Below are positions 26,502 to 35,841 of a stretch of DNA of 54,644 bases, piece by piece; the first letter of the stretch is position 1, and every line of letters begins with the position of its first letter. The notes under the pieces are model-generated. The model made no database searches and had not been told where the DNA came from. It saw only the letters and a program-made list of their open reading frames with translations. Location: positions 1 to 54,644 of the forward strand of contig LADV01000259.1 in the NCBI GenBank assembly GCA_000961805.1, written 5' to 3'. This stretch comes from Peptococcaceae bacterium BRH_c23. Its GTDB lineage: Bacteria; Bacillota_B; Desulfitobacteriia; Desulfitobacteriales; Desulfitobacteriaceae. The position numbers were made by a program, and so were the translations under genes.

Positions 26502-27997
26502 AGTTCTATCCCCACCTGTCTTGTGAAAATCCCGATCTGCGTGGGATGACCAAATCCCTCAATTTCCTGCCCGATCCCGTCAAATTGAACGCCATACGAG
26601 TATTGATTAGCCCAAGTATTGCACTGCTGTGTAAATTGAGCCCTAGTCCATTCAAATCGATGGTCTTTATGGCGAACTTCTTCGTTCATTTCGTATACTT
26701 GATTATATTCTACATTCGGAGTAGTCATAATAAGCGTTTTGGGTTGGTAACTTGCAAAGATTGTGTTCATGACCCGGGGCAAGCGATACTCATCTATGTG
26801 CTCTATCACCTCTCCTAGAATCATGATGTCCTTGTTACGCATCCTCTCATCATAATAAAAGAAGGAACCCCAGACCGGAAGGGGAGAAATAAAGCCCTCT
26901 TGTTGACTTGCCTGTGCAAAACGCTTCATAGCTCTAAGTAGTAACTTTTCAGTCGGTTCCACGGCAAGGATTTCCTTGACTTGAGGAATGAAACCTAAGC
27001 GCACGGAAAGTTTTCCTTCTCCTGCGCCGAAATCAACGATTGTCTCTTTTGACGATAAATTTTCAATAATCTTGACGATAGTTTGGTAACGTTGCTCATT
27101 TAAACTAACTTGCGGTTTAGGCTCCTCTATTCGGAACTCCAGCGTTTCTTGTTCTTGTTCTTGTTCTTGTTCTTGTTCTTGTTCTTGTTCTTGTTCTTGT
27201 AATGATTCTACTGATTTCTCAGAACGTTGCACAGGATCATCGAATAAATTATCTAAGCCAAACTCCTCAGTTTTCTTGGCCGTTAATTCAGGTGGCACTT
27301 TATCTATGAGTTCCCTAAACCGTAACGAACGTTTGACAATCACTTCATTAAGCGGATGATTTAGCAACCACCCTTCCCCATGGCGCTGAAGTTTCTCAAT
27401 TTCTCGTTCATCCATGAAGTAATGCTTATAATTATCCAGTACTGGTATGAGGACATAAAGATGCTTCAAGGCATTCTGAAGGGTGACTGCACCATGAAGA
27501 TTGATAAACCGGGCAGAACTTTTATCTTTAAGCTTAAACATGTAGTTTGCTTGTCCACGCTCAATATTGACTTGGTAACCCAAAGGTTCGAAAAGCCTCC
27601 TGACGACAGCATCTGGCAAATCAGAAGCAATTGGCCCGAAACCTATGTTAAGTTCGAAGGCATGAGTAACCCAGGGGAGGTACTCCTCTAAAGTCCGTCC
27701 ATTAAGAGCCGTCCCTAAAGCTGAACGGGCATAGGAGCAGAACAAACTGCTAGCGACAAATTCTCGGTCGTTGATATACTGCGTAATCTTAAAGGAATCC
27801 GGACTATTTTTTACCAGTTCAATCGGATCAGGAGTAACAAACAAGATTACTTCCACTTCTGTTTCTGTGAAAACCGTATAGGTTAGACGAACACGATACC
27901 CTTTTTCAGCCCTGTCATATAGATTTTGGGGATTCTTAGCGAGAAGAAACGATAAGGCCTTAGCCCCTTCTCCCACCGCCTTGATTGCTAACTGCAC
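26498..27997 (-). CDS. hen1: Hen1 RNA 3'-terminal ribose 2'-O-methyltransferase
   Basis: Residues 1-230 are the bacterial Hen1 N-terminal domain (Hen1_L), which supports Pnkp ligation. Residues about 300-499 are the methyltransferase, with SAM motif IVDFGAGEGKLSVRLG and the metal-site ILGEVIEHIDEYRLP (EVIEH). The enzyme methylates the 3' ribose of broken RNA before ligation. Between the domains is an acidic linker with nine Gln-Glu dipeptides coded by CAAGAA repeats. The GTG start has AAGGAG eight bases upstream. It is the first gene of hen1-pnkp, and the toxin-antitoxin pair follows in the same direction. Confidence 0.94.
   Translation of the reverse strand: MQLAIKAVGEGAKALSFLLAKNPQNLYDRAEKGYRVRLTYTVFTETEVEVILFVTPDPIELVKNSPDSFKITQYINDREFVASSLFCSYARSALGTALNGRTLEEYLPWVTHAFELNIGFGPIASDLPDAVVRRLFEPLGYQVNIERGQANYMFKLKDKSSARFINLHGAVTLQNALKHLYVLIPVLDNYKHYFMDEREIEKLQRHGEGWLLNHPLNEVIVKRSLRFRELIDKVPPELTAKKTEEFGLDNLFDDPVQRSEKSVESLQEQEQEQEQEQEQEQEQETLEFRIEEPKPQVSLNEQRYQTIVKIIENLSSKETIVDFGAGEGKLSVRLGFIPQVKEILAVEPTEKLLLRAMKRFAQASQQEGFISPLPVWGSFFYYDERMRNKDIMILGEVIEHIDEYRLPRVMNTIFASYQPKTLIMTTPNVEYNQVYEMNEEVRHKDHRFEWTRAQFTQQCNTWANQYSYGVQFDGIGQEIEGFGHPTQIGIFTRQVGIEL
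27146..27199. repeat. Hexanucleotide microsatellite in hen1 (nine units)
   Basis: Nine perfect TTCTTG units on the plus strand (CAAGAA on the coding strand). Unit gain or loss keeps the frame, so the Gln-Glu linker between Hen1 domains can vary in length without breaking the gene. Confidence 0.95.
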
Positions 27998-28031
27998 GGA
28001 AAAAACTCCTTATCAACTTGTACTTCCTTTA

Positions 28032-28053
28032 ATTATACCTCAAAAGGTTGAGG
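28032..28053 (-). promoter_or_regulatory. hen1 promoter -10 box with adjoining palindrome
   Basis: Minus strand TATAAT (28032-28037) has the perfect palindrome CCTCAAAAGGTTGAGG (28038-28053) immediately upstream, in the -35 to -10 spacer. No good -35 box is seen. A repressor or activator of the RNA repair operon could bind here. Confidence 0.45.
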
Positions 28054-28113
28054 GACATGAACTATAGCATCATGTCTTACCAGTTAAACTCATCCCGGAA
28101 CAAGGATTTCTTG

Positions 28114-29016
28114 CTAATAAATACGTTTCCCAAAGGCTGAACAAATCAACCCTACTGCGAGCTCCGCCGTCTTATTCTGGTAATCTAAAATGGGATTTAC
28201 TTCTACCATATCCATACTCATGAGCAGGCCCGAATCCGCTATAAGCTCCATCGCCAAATGTGCTTCGCGATAGGTTATTCCTCCAGCAACTGGCGTACCC
28301 ACGCCTGGTGCTTCTACTGGATCAAGGACATCTAAATCAAAACTAACATGAATTCCATCCGTTCCCAGAGAGGCCAAACGAATACCTTCATTGATAACAG
28401 CCTTCATTCCTCTTTGGTCAATATCATTTATCGTAAATACTGTAATCTTGGAGCGGTGAAGCATTTCCTGCTCTTGGGGGTCCAAATCACGCGCCCCAAT
28501 AATTACCGTGTTTTCTTCTCTTATTTTTTTCTGTTCCCCCCCAATCGAAGTTAATTCCTTCGCTCCGATTCCGTTGGCCACAGCCAATGGCATTCCGTGA
28601 ATATTGCCACTGCTCGTTGTCTCAAGGGAATTATAATCCCCGTGCGTATCAAACCAAATCAAGCCAAAACGCCGCCCACTTGAAGCCAGTCCTGCCAGAG
28701 AACCAATCGATAAACTATGATCCCCTCCAAGGAGCAAGGGAACAACCCCTTCTTTGATGGCCTCCTCTACCCTGAGATGCAGTTGCTCGTTAATCTTGAC
28801 AATTTCGTCTAAATACTTCAGCCGCTTATTCTTAATCTCGCGTGTTTCTGGGATCGGAACCTCTATATTGCCAACATCCTCAACATCCCAGCCCAACCGC
28901 TCTAATCTAGCGTTTAACCCAGCATAGCGAATAGCACTTGGTCCCATATCCACTCCACGCCGGTCTGCTCCAAGGTCAATGGGTACTCCAATAACTCGAA
29001 TGACCGCTTTTTTCAC
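28114..29016 (-). CDS. rocF: Arginase
   Basis: A ureohydrolase of the arginase/agmatinase fold, 300 residues. Metal motifs are GGDHSLSIGS, DTHGDYN and SFDLDVLDP, and GVGTPVAGG follows as in arginases. It makes ornithine and urea from arginine. Arginase rather than agmatinase is favoured by the overall pattern and by the location at the end of an ornithine degradation operon. Start is GTG with AGGGGGA upstream, 33 bases after orr. Confidence 0.92.
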   Translation of the reverse strand: MKKAVIRVIGVPIDLGADRRGVDMGPSAIRYAGLNARLERLGWDVEDVGNIEVPIPETREIKNKRLKYLDEIVKINEQLHLRVEEAIKEGVVPLLLGGDHSLSIGSLAGLASSGRRFGLIWFDTHGDYNSLETTSSGNIHGMPLAVANGIGAKELTSIGGEQKKIREENTVIIGARDLDPQEQEMLHRSKITVFTINDIDQRGMKAVINEGIRLASLGTDGIHVSFDLDVLDPVEAPGVGTPVAGGITYREAHLAMELIADSGLLMSMDMVEVNPILDYQNKTAELAVGLICSAFGKRIY

Positions 29017-29049
29017 TAAGATTCCCCCTGCTCAATTTTCTTGATCAGT

Positions 29050-30117
29050 TTAATTTATATAACGCTTATGAACAAACGGAGAAGTCATAGCCCCCAGCAA
29101 TCCCCCATAGCTCAAATTAAATTCTAACACTGAACCTACCGTTAGGTCCGGAGCTTCTGTGAGATCCACAATTAAATGATCCGAACTCGCCCCAAATATT
29201 TTAAGTCGTGCATCCCGTAATTCTAAGCCCTCAGTTGGAACATCCTGTCGTCCTAAAGCTATTATTCCCCGTTTTCGCCACCCTTCATCAAGAAACTTCG
29301 GTATTTCTCCAAAAGCGTCCTGCCCAATTGAGCCTATGGGAATGGTTGGCTTATCATAACTTTCCAAAATCTCAGCTTTTAAAATAAAAGCATCAGAAAA
29401 TGCACCTGGTAGACGATTTCGGTTAACCGTCTCGCACCCTAGTACAATTCCTTCGCCGATGCGCAATTGATTAACTCGCGGCGGTACGTCGCCCTTCTGA
29501 AGAAGAGCTAACGTCGCAGAATTCCCTCCAGAAATAACAGGTAGAGAAATTCTAAATTCTCTCTCCATCACTGCAGCCAGCTCAACAAGGTGTCCTAAAT
29601 TCTCGGACGTAGGGATCACTCCACCATAGCAGGCTAAATTTACGCCCAATCCCTCCAGTATTAAACCCTTCAGGGGAAGGACTTGGGCAACCAATTGGGG
29701 TAATTCTTTAGGCCAAATCCCTTCTCGCAAATCCCCCATATCCACCATCAGAATCACCCGATGCGATTCTTGGCGTTTTAAGGCTGTTCGAGAAAGCGCC
29801 AGCAAGACATCCCAATTTGAGTTTAAACTAACCTCTGCCAAAGCCACAGTCTCATCTACCTGAGAAAGCCCTGGCGGACGCAAAAGCATCAAAGGAGTCT
29901 CCGGAAAGGCCCGTTTTAAGCGCGCAAGATTTTCTAGCCGAGAATCTGCTAACATCCGTATTCCTCCAGCCAACATAGCTGCAGCAATTTTAGGTTCACC
30001 CGAAAAAACCTTGGTTACGCCAACCACATCCACTTGATAGGGTGCGGCTATCCGCTTTATGACTTCCACATTCTTGGTGATTTTAGCAAGGTCAATAACT
30101 ATTTCGGGCAGACTCAC
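29050..30117 (-). CDS. orr: Ornithine racemase (alanine racemase-like fold)
   Basis: A PLP-dependent racemase with the alanine racemase N-terminal barrel. The PLP lysine lies in VVGVTKVFSGEP (about residue 36), substrate-side motifs are ISGGNSATLAL and VNQLRIGEGIVLG, and a short C-terminal domain ends GASSDHLIVDLTEAP. It converts L-ornithine to D-ornithine, the substrate of ornithine 4,5-aminomutase. That specific role is assigned from position in the ora/ort cluster. 355 residues, GTG start with GGGAGAGGA upstream. A second, decayed copy lies at 40452-41133. Confidence 0.88.
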   Translation of the reverse strand: MSLPEIVIDLAKITKNVEVIKRIAAPYQVDVVGVTKVFSGEPKIAAAMLAGGIRMLADSRLENLARLKRAFPETPLMLLRPPGLSQVDETVALAEVSLNSNWDVLLALSRTALKRQESHRVILMVDMGDLREGIWPKELPQLVAQVLPLKGLILEGLGVNLACYGGVIPTSENLGHLVELAAVMEREFRISLPVISGGNSATLALLQKGDVPPRVNQLRIGEGIVLGCETVNRNRLPGAFSDAFILKAEILESYDKPTIPIGSIGQDAFGEIPKFLDEGWRKRGIIALGRQDVPTEGLELRDARLKIFGASSDHLIVDLTEAPDLTVGSVLEFNLSYGGLLGAMTSPFVHKRYIN

Positions 30118-30132
30118 GCCTATCCTCTCCCT

Positions 30133-31497
30133 CTAATTTTCTACTCCAAGTGATTGGCGTAAAAGGTGCCAAACACCTTGGTGAAACGTTGTCGCTAATA
30201 CTCCTAGGGACGCCATAATATAGTCGGTGTCCAGCATCAACGCCACCCCCGGCTTTGGCAGCAAAGCATCTCCAGCCTGTTGAAGGCTGCTCCTCATCAT
30301 TTCCAGACCATCTGGTAGCCGTGTAAGCGCCCCACCTGTTCCTACAATCCAGCGGATCCGAGTGAGGTCACGTCCATCGACGCGCGTAACCCTACCGCTC
30401 GTCCCATAGTAGTGGCGATACCGACCACTATGCCGCAACAGAGCGATTCTTAACGCCTCAGTGGTCAACTCCGCACTTAAGGCCATCTCTTCTGGAGTTT
30501 CAGGCACAGGTTTCAAATATTTAAACCAATCCTGACCATGATGCTTCAATATTTTTTCTTTACCCATGAGTTCCACTAAGATATTAGCGTTGATATAGAC
30601 ACCAAGATCTCCTTCAACCGTTCGCTTTGCTAAAGGCTCTGGTCCAAGTGCTAATTTTTGATTTTCCTCAGCCCCCAAAGTTATCGAATGGACATCCGTC
30701 GTTGCTCCCCCGACATCAAACACCAAAACGTCTCCCACTTCATCGTAAATCAGTTGAGCCGCCTGCATCACTGCACCAGGCGTTGGCATGATCCTGCCAT
30801 TGACGATATCCCGAATTCCTTGCATCCCCGGAGCCTCCGTGATGTGTTGTTCAAAGACTTCCTGAATGGCGTGCCTAGTCGGTTCAATGTTCAGTTGGTC
30901 AATCTCAGGATAAACATTGGGTACAGCTCTAACGTCGATATTTGCTTGAGCAAGAGCCTTTTGCACACCCGCTGTAGCAGTGACATTTCCTGCATAAATG
31001 ATAGGAATTCGCCATGAGACTTGACTAAACCAGGCCGCTAGTTTCTTAGCGTTTTCGAGGACAACGCGCCGATCTCCATGATCCACCCCACCTGCCAAGA
31101 GCATGATATTAGGACGAATGCGAAGAATTTCTTCCCAATCTTCCTCAACTAGTTCTCCTGCAGTTTGATAGCGGACCACCGCCCCCGCTCCTAAGGCAGC
31201 CTCCCGTGCAGCACGAGCCGTCATATCTGGAACGAGACCATGAACCGTCATTTTCAGTCCTCCAGCTGCCGAGCTCGTTGCGTAAAAAGGAATGTCGCTA
31301 AGTAAACCCACGGGTCCGATCATTTTCTCAAGATCAGCCACAGCCCGCCTCAACCCAATCCCCACATCCCCATCAAGCACGGTCGTAGGAGAGAGGCCTT
31401 GCCCAAGTAGCCGCGGATTATTCGTATCCAAATCACCGAAAGCATTCACCACAGTTGTCGTGCTGCCGATTTCAGCCACCAAAACCTTTTTTATCAT
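30133..31497 (-). CDS. GlmL/MutL-type accessory protein of ornithine aminomutase
   Basis: A protein of the glutamate mutase L (GlmL) family with an ASKHA ATPase fold (AEIGSTTTVVNAF phosphate-1 motif, VFDVGGATTDVHS phosphate-2 motif, GTGGALTRLP adenosine motif). Such proteins accompany B12-dependent aminomutases and are thought to reactivate them by exchanging damaged cobalamin. It directly follows oraE. The frame begins with GTG 31509, but ATG 31497 after GAGGG is preferred (454 residues). Confidence 0.87.
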   Translation of the reverse strand: MIKKVLVAEIGSTTTVVNAFGDLDTNNPRLLGQGLSPTTVLDGDVGIGLRRAVADLEKMIGPVGLLSDIPFYATSSAAGGLKMTVHGLVPDMTARAAREAALGAGAVVRYQTAGELVEEDWEEILRIRPNIMLLAGGVDHGDRRVVLENAKKLAAWFSQVSWRIPIIYAGNVTATAGVQKALAQANIDVRAVPNVYPEIDQLNIEPTRHAIQEVFEQHITEAPGMQGIRDIVNGRIMPTPGAVMQAAQLIYDEVGDVLVFDVGGATTDVHSITLGAEENQKLALGPEPLAKRTVEGDLGVYINANILVELMGKEKILKHHGQDWFKYLKPVPETPEEMALSAELTTEALRIALLRHSGRYRHYYGTSGRVTRVDGRDLTRIRWIVGTGGALTRLPDGLEMMRSSLQQAGDALLPKPGVALMLDTDYIMASLGVLATTFHQGVWHLLRQSLGVEN

Positions 31498-31505
31498 GTA
31501 ATCCC

Positions 31506-33707
31506 TCACTTTGGCGGGAAGTTCTCCTCCCGATACTTGACCAGAAAGCTGGCCACATCAATCCCTTTGGTTCCCCTACCAAATCCCGCGTCCATGCCCC
31601 ATTCCCTAGCCAATTCATTGGTAACTTGTGTTCCTCCACCCACAAGAATTAAGCGATCGCGAACTCCACGTTCAACACACAAATCGTGTAACTTCTGCAT
31701 ATTGAGACGATGCATGTCTCCATGTGAAATAATCGTGCTAATTAAAATAACCTCTGCACCCGTCTCCAGTGCAGCATCCACAACCTTTGAAATCGGAACG
31801 GATGTTCCTAAGTAGTGAAACTTCATTCCGAACCCTTCTATCCCACCATGTTTAATATCCAGGATTTCTCGCAGCCCCACGGAATGTTCATCTTCCCCGA
31901 CGGTAGCTGCCACTCCTAGCATCGGTCGCGCCTGGACTTTCTCTCGAATAACTTCTACGCTAAGCCGTTCCTCTTCTTCTGGCATTTGAAGGGTCGAGGG
32001 ATCAATCGCGATTTTCAGTTTACCTTTGACCTCTAAAACAGTTCCCTCTGCGGGATGCATGACTTGTTTATGAATAACCTCTGTTTCCTCCCATCCCATT
32101 TGTTTAGCAATCTCTAAGGCCGCAAAATGAGCTGTTCGAATATTTGTCGGCAAGAACAGGGTCATACTCACAACTCCATCCCCTGCCCATTGGACTTCAG
32201 GGGTTAACTTTTCTTCACGGTAAGGACGACTTTTCTCTAAACGTTTATTGACATTATCCTCCTCATCAAGCTCATCAAGCCATTGAATTTTTTCTGGGAC
32301 GCAAAGAGTGCATCCTCCTATCTTCGAACATGGACGCTCCACCTCAACTGGTCTGTGATTATTGCCAAAGTGTCCACAAACTGGAGCAAAATAATCATGG
32401 GCTCGGAGCAAAACCTCTGCCCCCACTCCACCTTTGATATCCCTAGAAATACCGTCACCATTCCGTTCTGGATAAAGCCCTGAATCCACGAAGAACCCTT
32501 GTTGAACCGCTTCGAAATAACCGCCTGTCTCAAGGATTTCTTCTAAAAACAAAACGGCCCGTTCTTTCAGTTCGCGCACACGATCTCCCAAGATCCCTTC
32601 CCGTTTAATCTCGACCATCTCTTGCAAACCGTCCAACCCCACCAAGGCCTGCTTAGCCGTGTTTACGCCATTTATCGTGTTATAGTTCCAAGGAACATTG
32701 CGACCCTCATCTGGAGTGATGGTACTTTGGATATCTGCAGAAGTGAGGCGAGAAAGCAAAACATTTAGGGTATGAGTGACTGTCACTTCCCGTGTATCTG
32801 ACTCCATGTATTTTGTATTCATCTGTGCCCGCATTCGATACTCAACAAACAATTCTCGCAAAGCCACGGCATAGGGCAAATCCAAACGGAGTGCCGGAGC
32901 TGGAGGTGCCGTTGGGGGTACAGTCGAAAGGCAAATACGATCTTTGGGCATCCCAACTTTGACAGAATAGGCACTGTTTATAGCGTGTTGAACTAGGAGT
33001 TCCGGCATGACCTTCCAAGCTTCGCGGGCAGTGGCATTCGCATTATGAGCTCCGTCAATCTGAGCAATTTCAGCCCAATTCATGACTTTTTTTGCTTCAG
33101 CGGCATCGACAAAGGAGCGAACAGCATTGATATTGCGATATAGCACGTTATATTGAGGGTCTTGGTGTGCCCCGTTGACCCCTTCTTCCGCTAGAAGAAC
33201 GGCGACCTCTGGCCCAGCCACACCACTAACATAAGAATGCAAATTAATCTCCCGACCCACTTCATCCTCAATCATATCCAACGCTTTACGTGTTGCCCGC
33301 AGTTGTTTCCGGCTAATCGGAACCCCCCCAATCCCTTCCGGCGTTCCTTCAAGCAAGCCATCATAATGGCTTTGCCCAGCGGTTCGAATGACCATAATGT
33401 GATCGGCACCATGATAAGCTGCCATCCTCATTCGTCTTAAATCATCTTCAAATCGCCCAGAAGCAATCTCCGAAGTCAATGTGCATTCTGGTTGAGGATC
33501 AATTCCACCAAAGAAACCCGCGGCTGGAAGAGGCTGGCTGGCTTTTAAACCTTCGGAGGTCTGAGAATACGTAAAGGGTCCTAACTCCTGATGAGGTATC
33601 AATTTACGCCAAGTCCATCCCCTCCGTCTCGGTCGATAGTCTTCCAGATTCTCCATGATTTTCTCAATATTCATTCTAATGTGCGGATCAAGAATATAAT
33701 CAGGCAT
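31506..33707 (-). CDS. oraE: D-ornithine 4,5-aminomutase, large subunit
   Basis: The adenosylcobalamin- and PLP-binding subunit that moves the terminal amino group of D-ornithine from C5 to C4. The N-terminal TIM barrel carries SHYDGLLEGTPEGIGGVP in parts. The C-terminal Rossmann domain has the base-off cobalamin motif DEHSVG, with ISTIIS and VGGG downstream. The frame extends to 33758, but ATG 33707 (MPDYILDPHIRMN) has AGGGGA upstream and gives 733 residues, the family length. It overlaps the oraS stop by eight bases. Confidence 0.95.
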   Translation of the reverse strand: MPDYILDPHIRMNIEKIMENLEDYRPRRRGWTWRKLIPHQELGPFTYSQTSEGLKASQPLPAAGFFGGIDPQPECTLTSEIASGRFEDDLRRMRMAAYHGADHIMVIRTAGQSHYDGLLEGTPEGIGGVPISRKQLRATRKALDMIEDEVGREINLHSYVSGVAGPEVAVLLAEEGVNGAHQDPQYNVLYRNINAVRSFVDAAEAKKVMNWAEIAQIDGAHNANATAREAWKVMPELLVQHAINSAYSVKVGMPKDRICLSTVPPTAPPAPALRLDLPYAVALRELFVEYRMRAQMNTKYMESDTREVTVTHTLNVLLSRLTSADIQSTITPDEGRNVPWNYNTINGVNTAKQALVGLDGLQEMVEIKREGILGDRVRELKERAVLFLEEILETGGYFEAVQQGFFVDSGLYPERNGDGISRDIKGGVGAEVLLRAHDYFAPVCGHFGNNHRPVEVERPCSKIGGCTLCVPEKIQWLDELDEEDNVNKRLEKSRPYREEKLTPEVQWAGDGVVSMTLFLPTNIRTAHFAALEIAKQMGWEETEVIHKQVMHPAEGTVLEVKGKLKIAIDPSTLQMPEEEERLSVEVIREKVQARPMLGVAATVGEDEHSVGLREILDIKHGGIEGFGMKFHYLGTSVPISKVVDAALETGAEVILISTIISHGDMHRLNMQKLHDLCVERGVRDRLILVGGGTQVTNELAREWGMDAGFGRGTKGIDVASFLVKYREENFPPK

Positions 33708-34077
33708 TATCTTTCCCCTCTCCAAAAAGCACTTTGATTTCCTTCCAGCCTTCTCCACGAGCTAACCTTTCAACAGCTTGAGGGATCTCTAAGCCAAATA
33801 TTTCCGCATAACGCCAGACACAATGACCTGCTCCATGTTCAAGCACTCCGTTCAGTAAGGCCTTTTCCACGATCGCCTTAGCCGTAAGGCTATTCAAGCC
33901 CATCCTCAAGAGCACAGAGCGCTCAATAGAGGGGGTCGTATGGGTGCGGGCTAATTCCAGCAAAGGATCTACGACTTGATTGGCTAACTGCCAAAAACGT
34001 TCTTCTAATTCTATTTCACTGAGTTCCGCGAGATGTCCACGCCGTGCTTCGTAGTCGTCCTTTCGTTGTATACCCAT
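33700..34077 (-). CDS. oraS: D-ornithine 4,5-aminomutase, small subunit
   Basis: 125 residues, near the 121 of the clostridial protein. It shows RKDDYEARRGHLAELSEIEL at the N-terminus and LRMGLNSLTAKAIVEKALLNG, then GAGHCVWRYAE, as in OraS. It forms the heterotetramer with OraE. It overlaps oraE by eight bases, and an ATG with GAAGGAG upstream opens the gene 16 bases after ortB. Confidence 0.93.
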   Translation of the reverse strand: MGIQRKDDYEARRGHLAELSEIELEERFWQLANQVVDPLLELARTHTTPSIERSVLLRMGLNSLTAKAIVEKALLNGVLEHGAGHCVWRYAEIFGLEIPQAVERLARGEGWKEIKVLFGEGKDNA

Positions 34078-34093
34078 TGCTTAACTCTCCTTC

Positions 34094-35500
34094 TTAAACA
34101 TTTAAGGCTTCCCTGATTCGTGTTTGACCCCAGCGCGTTTCAGCCTCCAAGTATTCCCGGTCCTTCTCTAGTAGGCTAGAATACGGTATTTCGCCCATCA
34201 CATTTTTCAAGTAGCTAAGTCGTATATGATCCAGCTCAATATCTTTTATCTGAATTTGGGCTGGATGGGTTGGTATAATAATACTTTTCCCAGGAATGCT
34301 CTCTCTCGGATCCCCACGCCGCACTTCAATTCCATTTTCTTTAGCAAACGTCAACTGAGCTTGAGGATGTTTACCAGCACCGGTATACTCAGTCTCCTGA
34401 ACGACAATGACTTGATCCTCTCTCATTTCCTGTGCCAATGCAAAAGCAGCCGCTAATGACGTATTTCCAGCTGGGCCACGTTCCAAGCCTTCCAGCTGAG
34501 CCAGGGCTTCCGTAATATAGAATGCTTCCCCCTGGGTCACAGTGATATAGCGATCTAAATAGCGCAACGGCCGAGCAGCATTGCGGGGAACATCCGAACG
34601 ATCTGGCCAGACAGCAAAGGGGATGCCAAACCCAGTATGCCCTGTCGTAAACGATTTGCGGTTAAAATCCTGATCACTAGCCATATGCAACCCTTTAAGG
34701 TCAATACTCGCCCCGATGATCTGGGCCGAACAAGCAGCTTTCTTTAACCCTCGCGCCGTACCCGTGACATTCCCTCCACCAGCATGGGTGATGACCACAG
34801 CATCTGGATCTTTACCAGTTAACTGACGGGTTTGCTCCACCATTTCATATCCTAAGGTTTCCACGCCCGCAATCCCAAACGGTGTATAGAGAGAAGCATT
34901 GAAAAACCCGGTTTCTTCTAACAATTGCAAAAAAATATAAAAAAGCTCCGGTCCAACCGACAGCTGAAGAACCTCTGCCCCATAAGCCTCACACGCCCGA
35001 CTCTTTTCAATGATTTCCGGTTGTCCCTGTCCTCGGGAATCAAAAGCTTCCTGAACAATTAAACAAGGAATTCCAAGCATCGCTGCTTGGGAAGCAACCG
35101 CAGCACCATAGTTTCCGGAAGTAGCTGCGATCACACCAGCATACCCACGTTTTTTCGCTTCATAAACTGATAAAGCAGCTCTGCGTGCTTTAAAACTACC
35201 CGAAGGATTAGCAGCTTCATCTTTGACGAAAATTCTCGCGCCTTTCCCCTGAGGAGCGACTCGACGAGCCAAGTTTGTAAGCTGGCGAAGCTCTAACAGA
35301 GGCGTGTTCCCTACCCCTGTTGCTCGTTGAATGCGGCTTGTTTCCTCCAAAGAGTAAGCCACCGAGCCCATCATTCCTTCATAATCAAAACCTAACTTGC
35401 CATATTCAAAAACGGCATAATCAATCCCGATGGCCTTTCGCATGATCTCTCCCTTACGAGCTATAACTGCCTCATAAGACTGGTCCAACGGTTTACTCAT
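34094..35500 (-). CDS. ortB: 2-amino-4-oxopentanoate thiolase, beta subunit
   Basis: A PLP fold-type II enzyme resembling threonine synthase, which with OrtA cleaves 2-amino-4-oxopentanoate with CoA to alanine and acetyl-CoA. The PLP lysine is in NPSGSFKARRAAL and the phosphate loop is HAGGGNVTGT. The start at ATG 35500 follows GGGAGGG and overlaps the ortA stop; an in-frame TTG lies two codons earlier. 468 residues. Confidence 0.93.
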   Translation of the reverse strand: MSKPLDQSYEAVIARKGEIMRKAIGIDYAVFEYGKLGFDYEGMMGSVAYSLEETSRIQRATGVGNTPLLELRQLTNLARRVAPQGKGARIFVKDEAANPSGSFKARRAALSVYEAKKRGYAGVIAATSGNYGAAVASQAAMLGIPCLIVQEAFDSRGQGQPEIIEKSRACEAYGAEVLQLSVGPELFYIFLQLLEETGFFNASLYTPFGIAGVETLGYEMVEQTRQLTGKDPDAVVITHAGGGNVTGTARGLKKAACSAQIIGASIDLKGLHMASDQDFNRKSFTTGHTGFGIPFAVWPDRSDVPRNAARPLRYLDRYITVTQGEAFYITEALAQLEGLERGPAGNTSLAAAFALAQEMREDQVIVVQETEYTGAGKHPQAQLTFAKENGIEVRRGDPRESIPGKSIIIPTHPAQIQIKDIELDHIRLSYLKNVMGEIPYSSLLEKDREYLEAETRWGQTRIREALNV

Positions 35501-35837
35501 CTCCAACCCTCCCTTTCTTCAGAAAGGTCCGTAGTTCTTGCCCAATATCTAAAAGCACCTTTTGCGGTTCTCCGAACGAATGGTTATACCGGGGATGAAG
35601 CGAGACCAATTTCCCGTCCACCACTCGCCCAATACGAGTGCGAACAGAGACCATCTCGCCAAGTTTTGCTTGCTCATTGACGAGAAAGCCCCGCAAACGC
35701 ATCTCTAAGGGAACCTTTTGTGTATCCTCTGGAACTTGAGGAGCCCGTTTTCCCGGTTCCATAATCACGTTCCAAATTTCGACCCAGTCTCCACTCACTC
35801 CGTGCTCTTCTAGGGTGCTTTTATAATCTGAACTCAT
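35493..35837 (-). CDS. ortA: 2-amino-4-oxopentanoate thiolase, alpha subunit
   Basis: A small subunit of 114 residues with the family pattern GDWVEIWNVIMEPGKRAPQVP in parts and ending near GQELRTFLKKG. It forms the thiolase with OrtB and is found only in ornithine-degrading clusters. It starts four bases after ord, with AAAGGGGGAG upstream, and overlaps ortB. Confidence 0.92.
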   Translation of the reverse strand: MSSDYKSTLEEHGVSGDWVEIWNVIMEPGKRAPQVPEDTQKVPLEMRLRGFLVNEQAKLGEMVSVRTRIGRVVDGKLVSLHPRYNHSFGEPQKVLLDIGQELRTFLKKGRVGDE

Positions 35838-35841
35838 TTGT

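Noticed and set aside
27146..27199. Repeat array that might be taken for CRISPR or a regulatory array
   Set aside because: It is a six-base microsatellite inside an open gene, without spacers.
32318..32533. 71-codon frame inside oraE in another frame
   Set aside because: Shadow of the well-supported oraE gene on the same strand.
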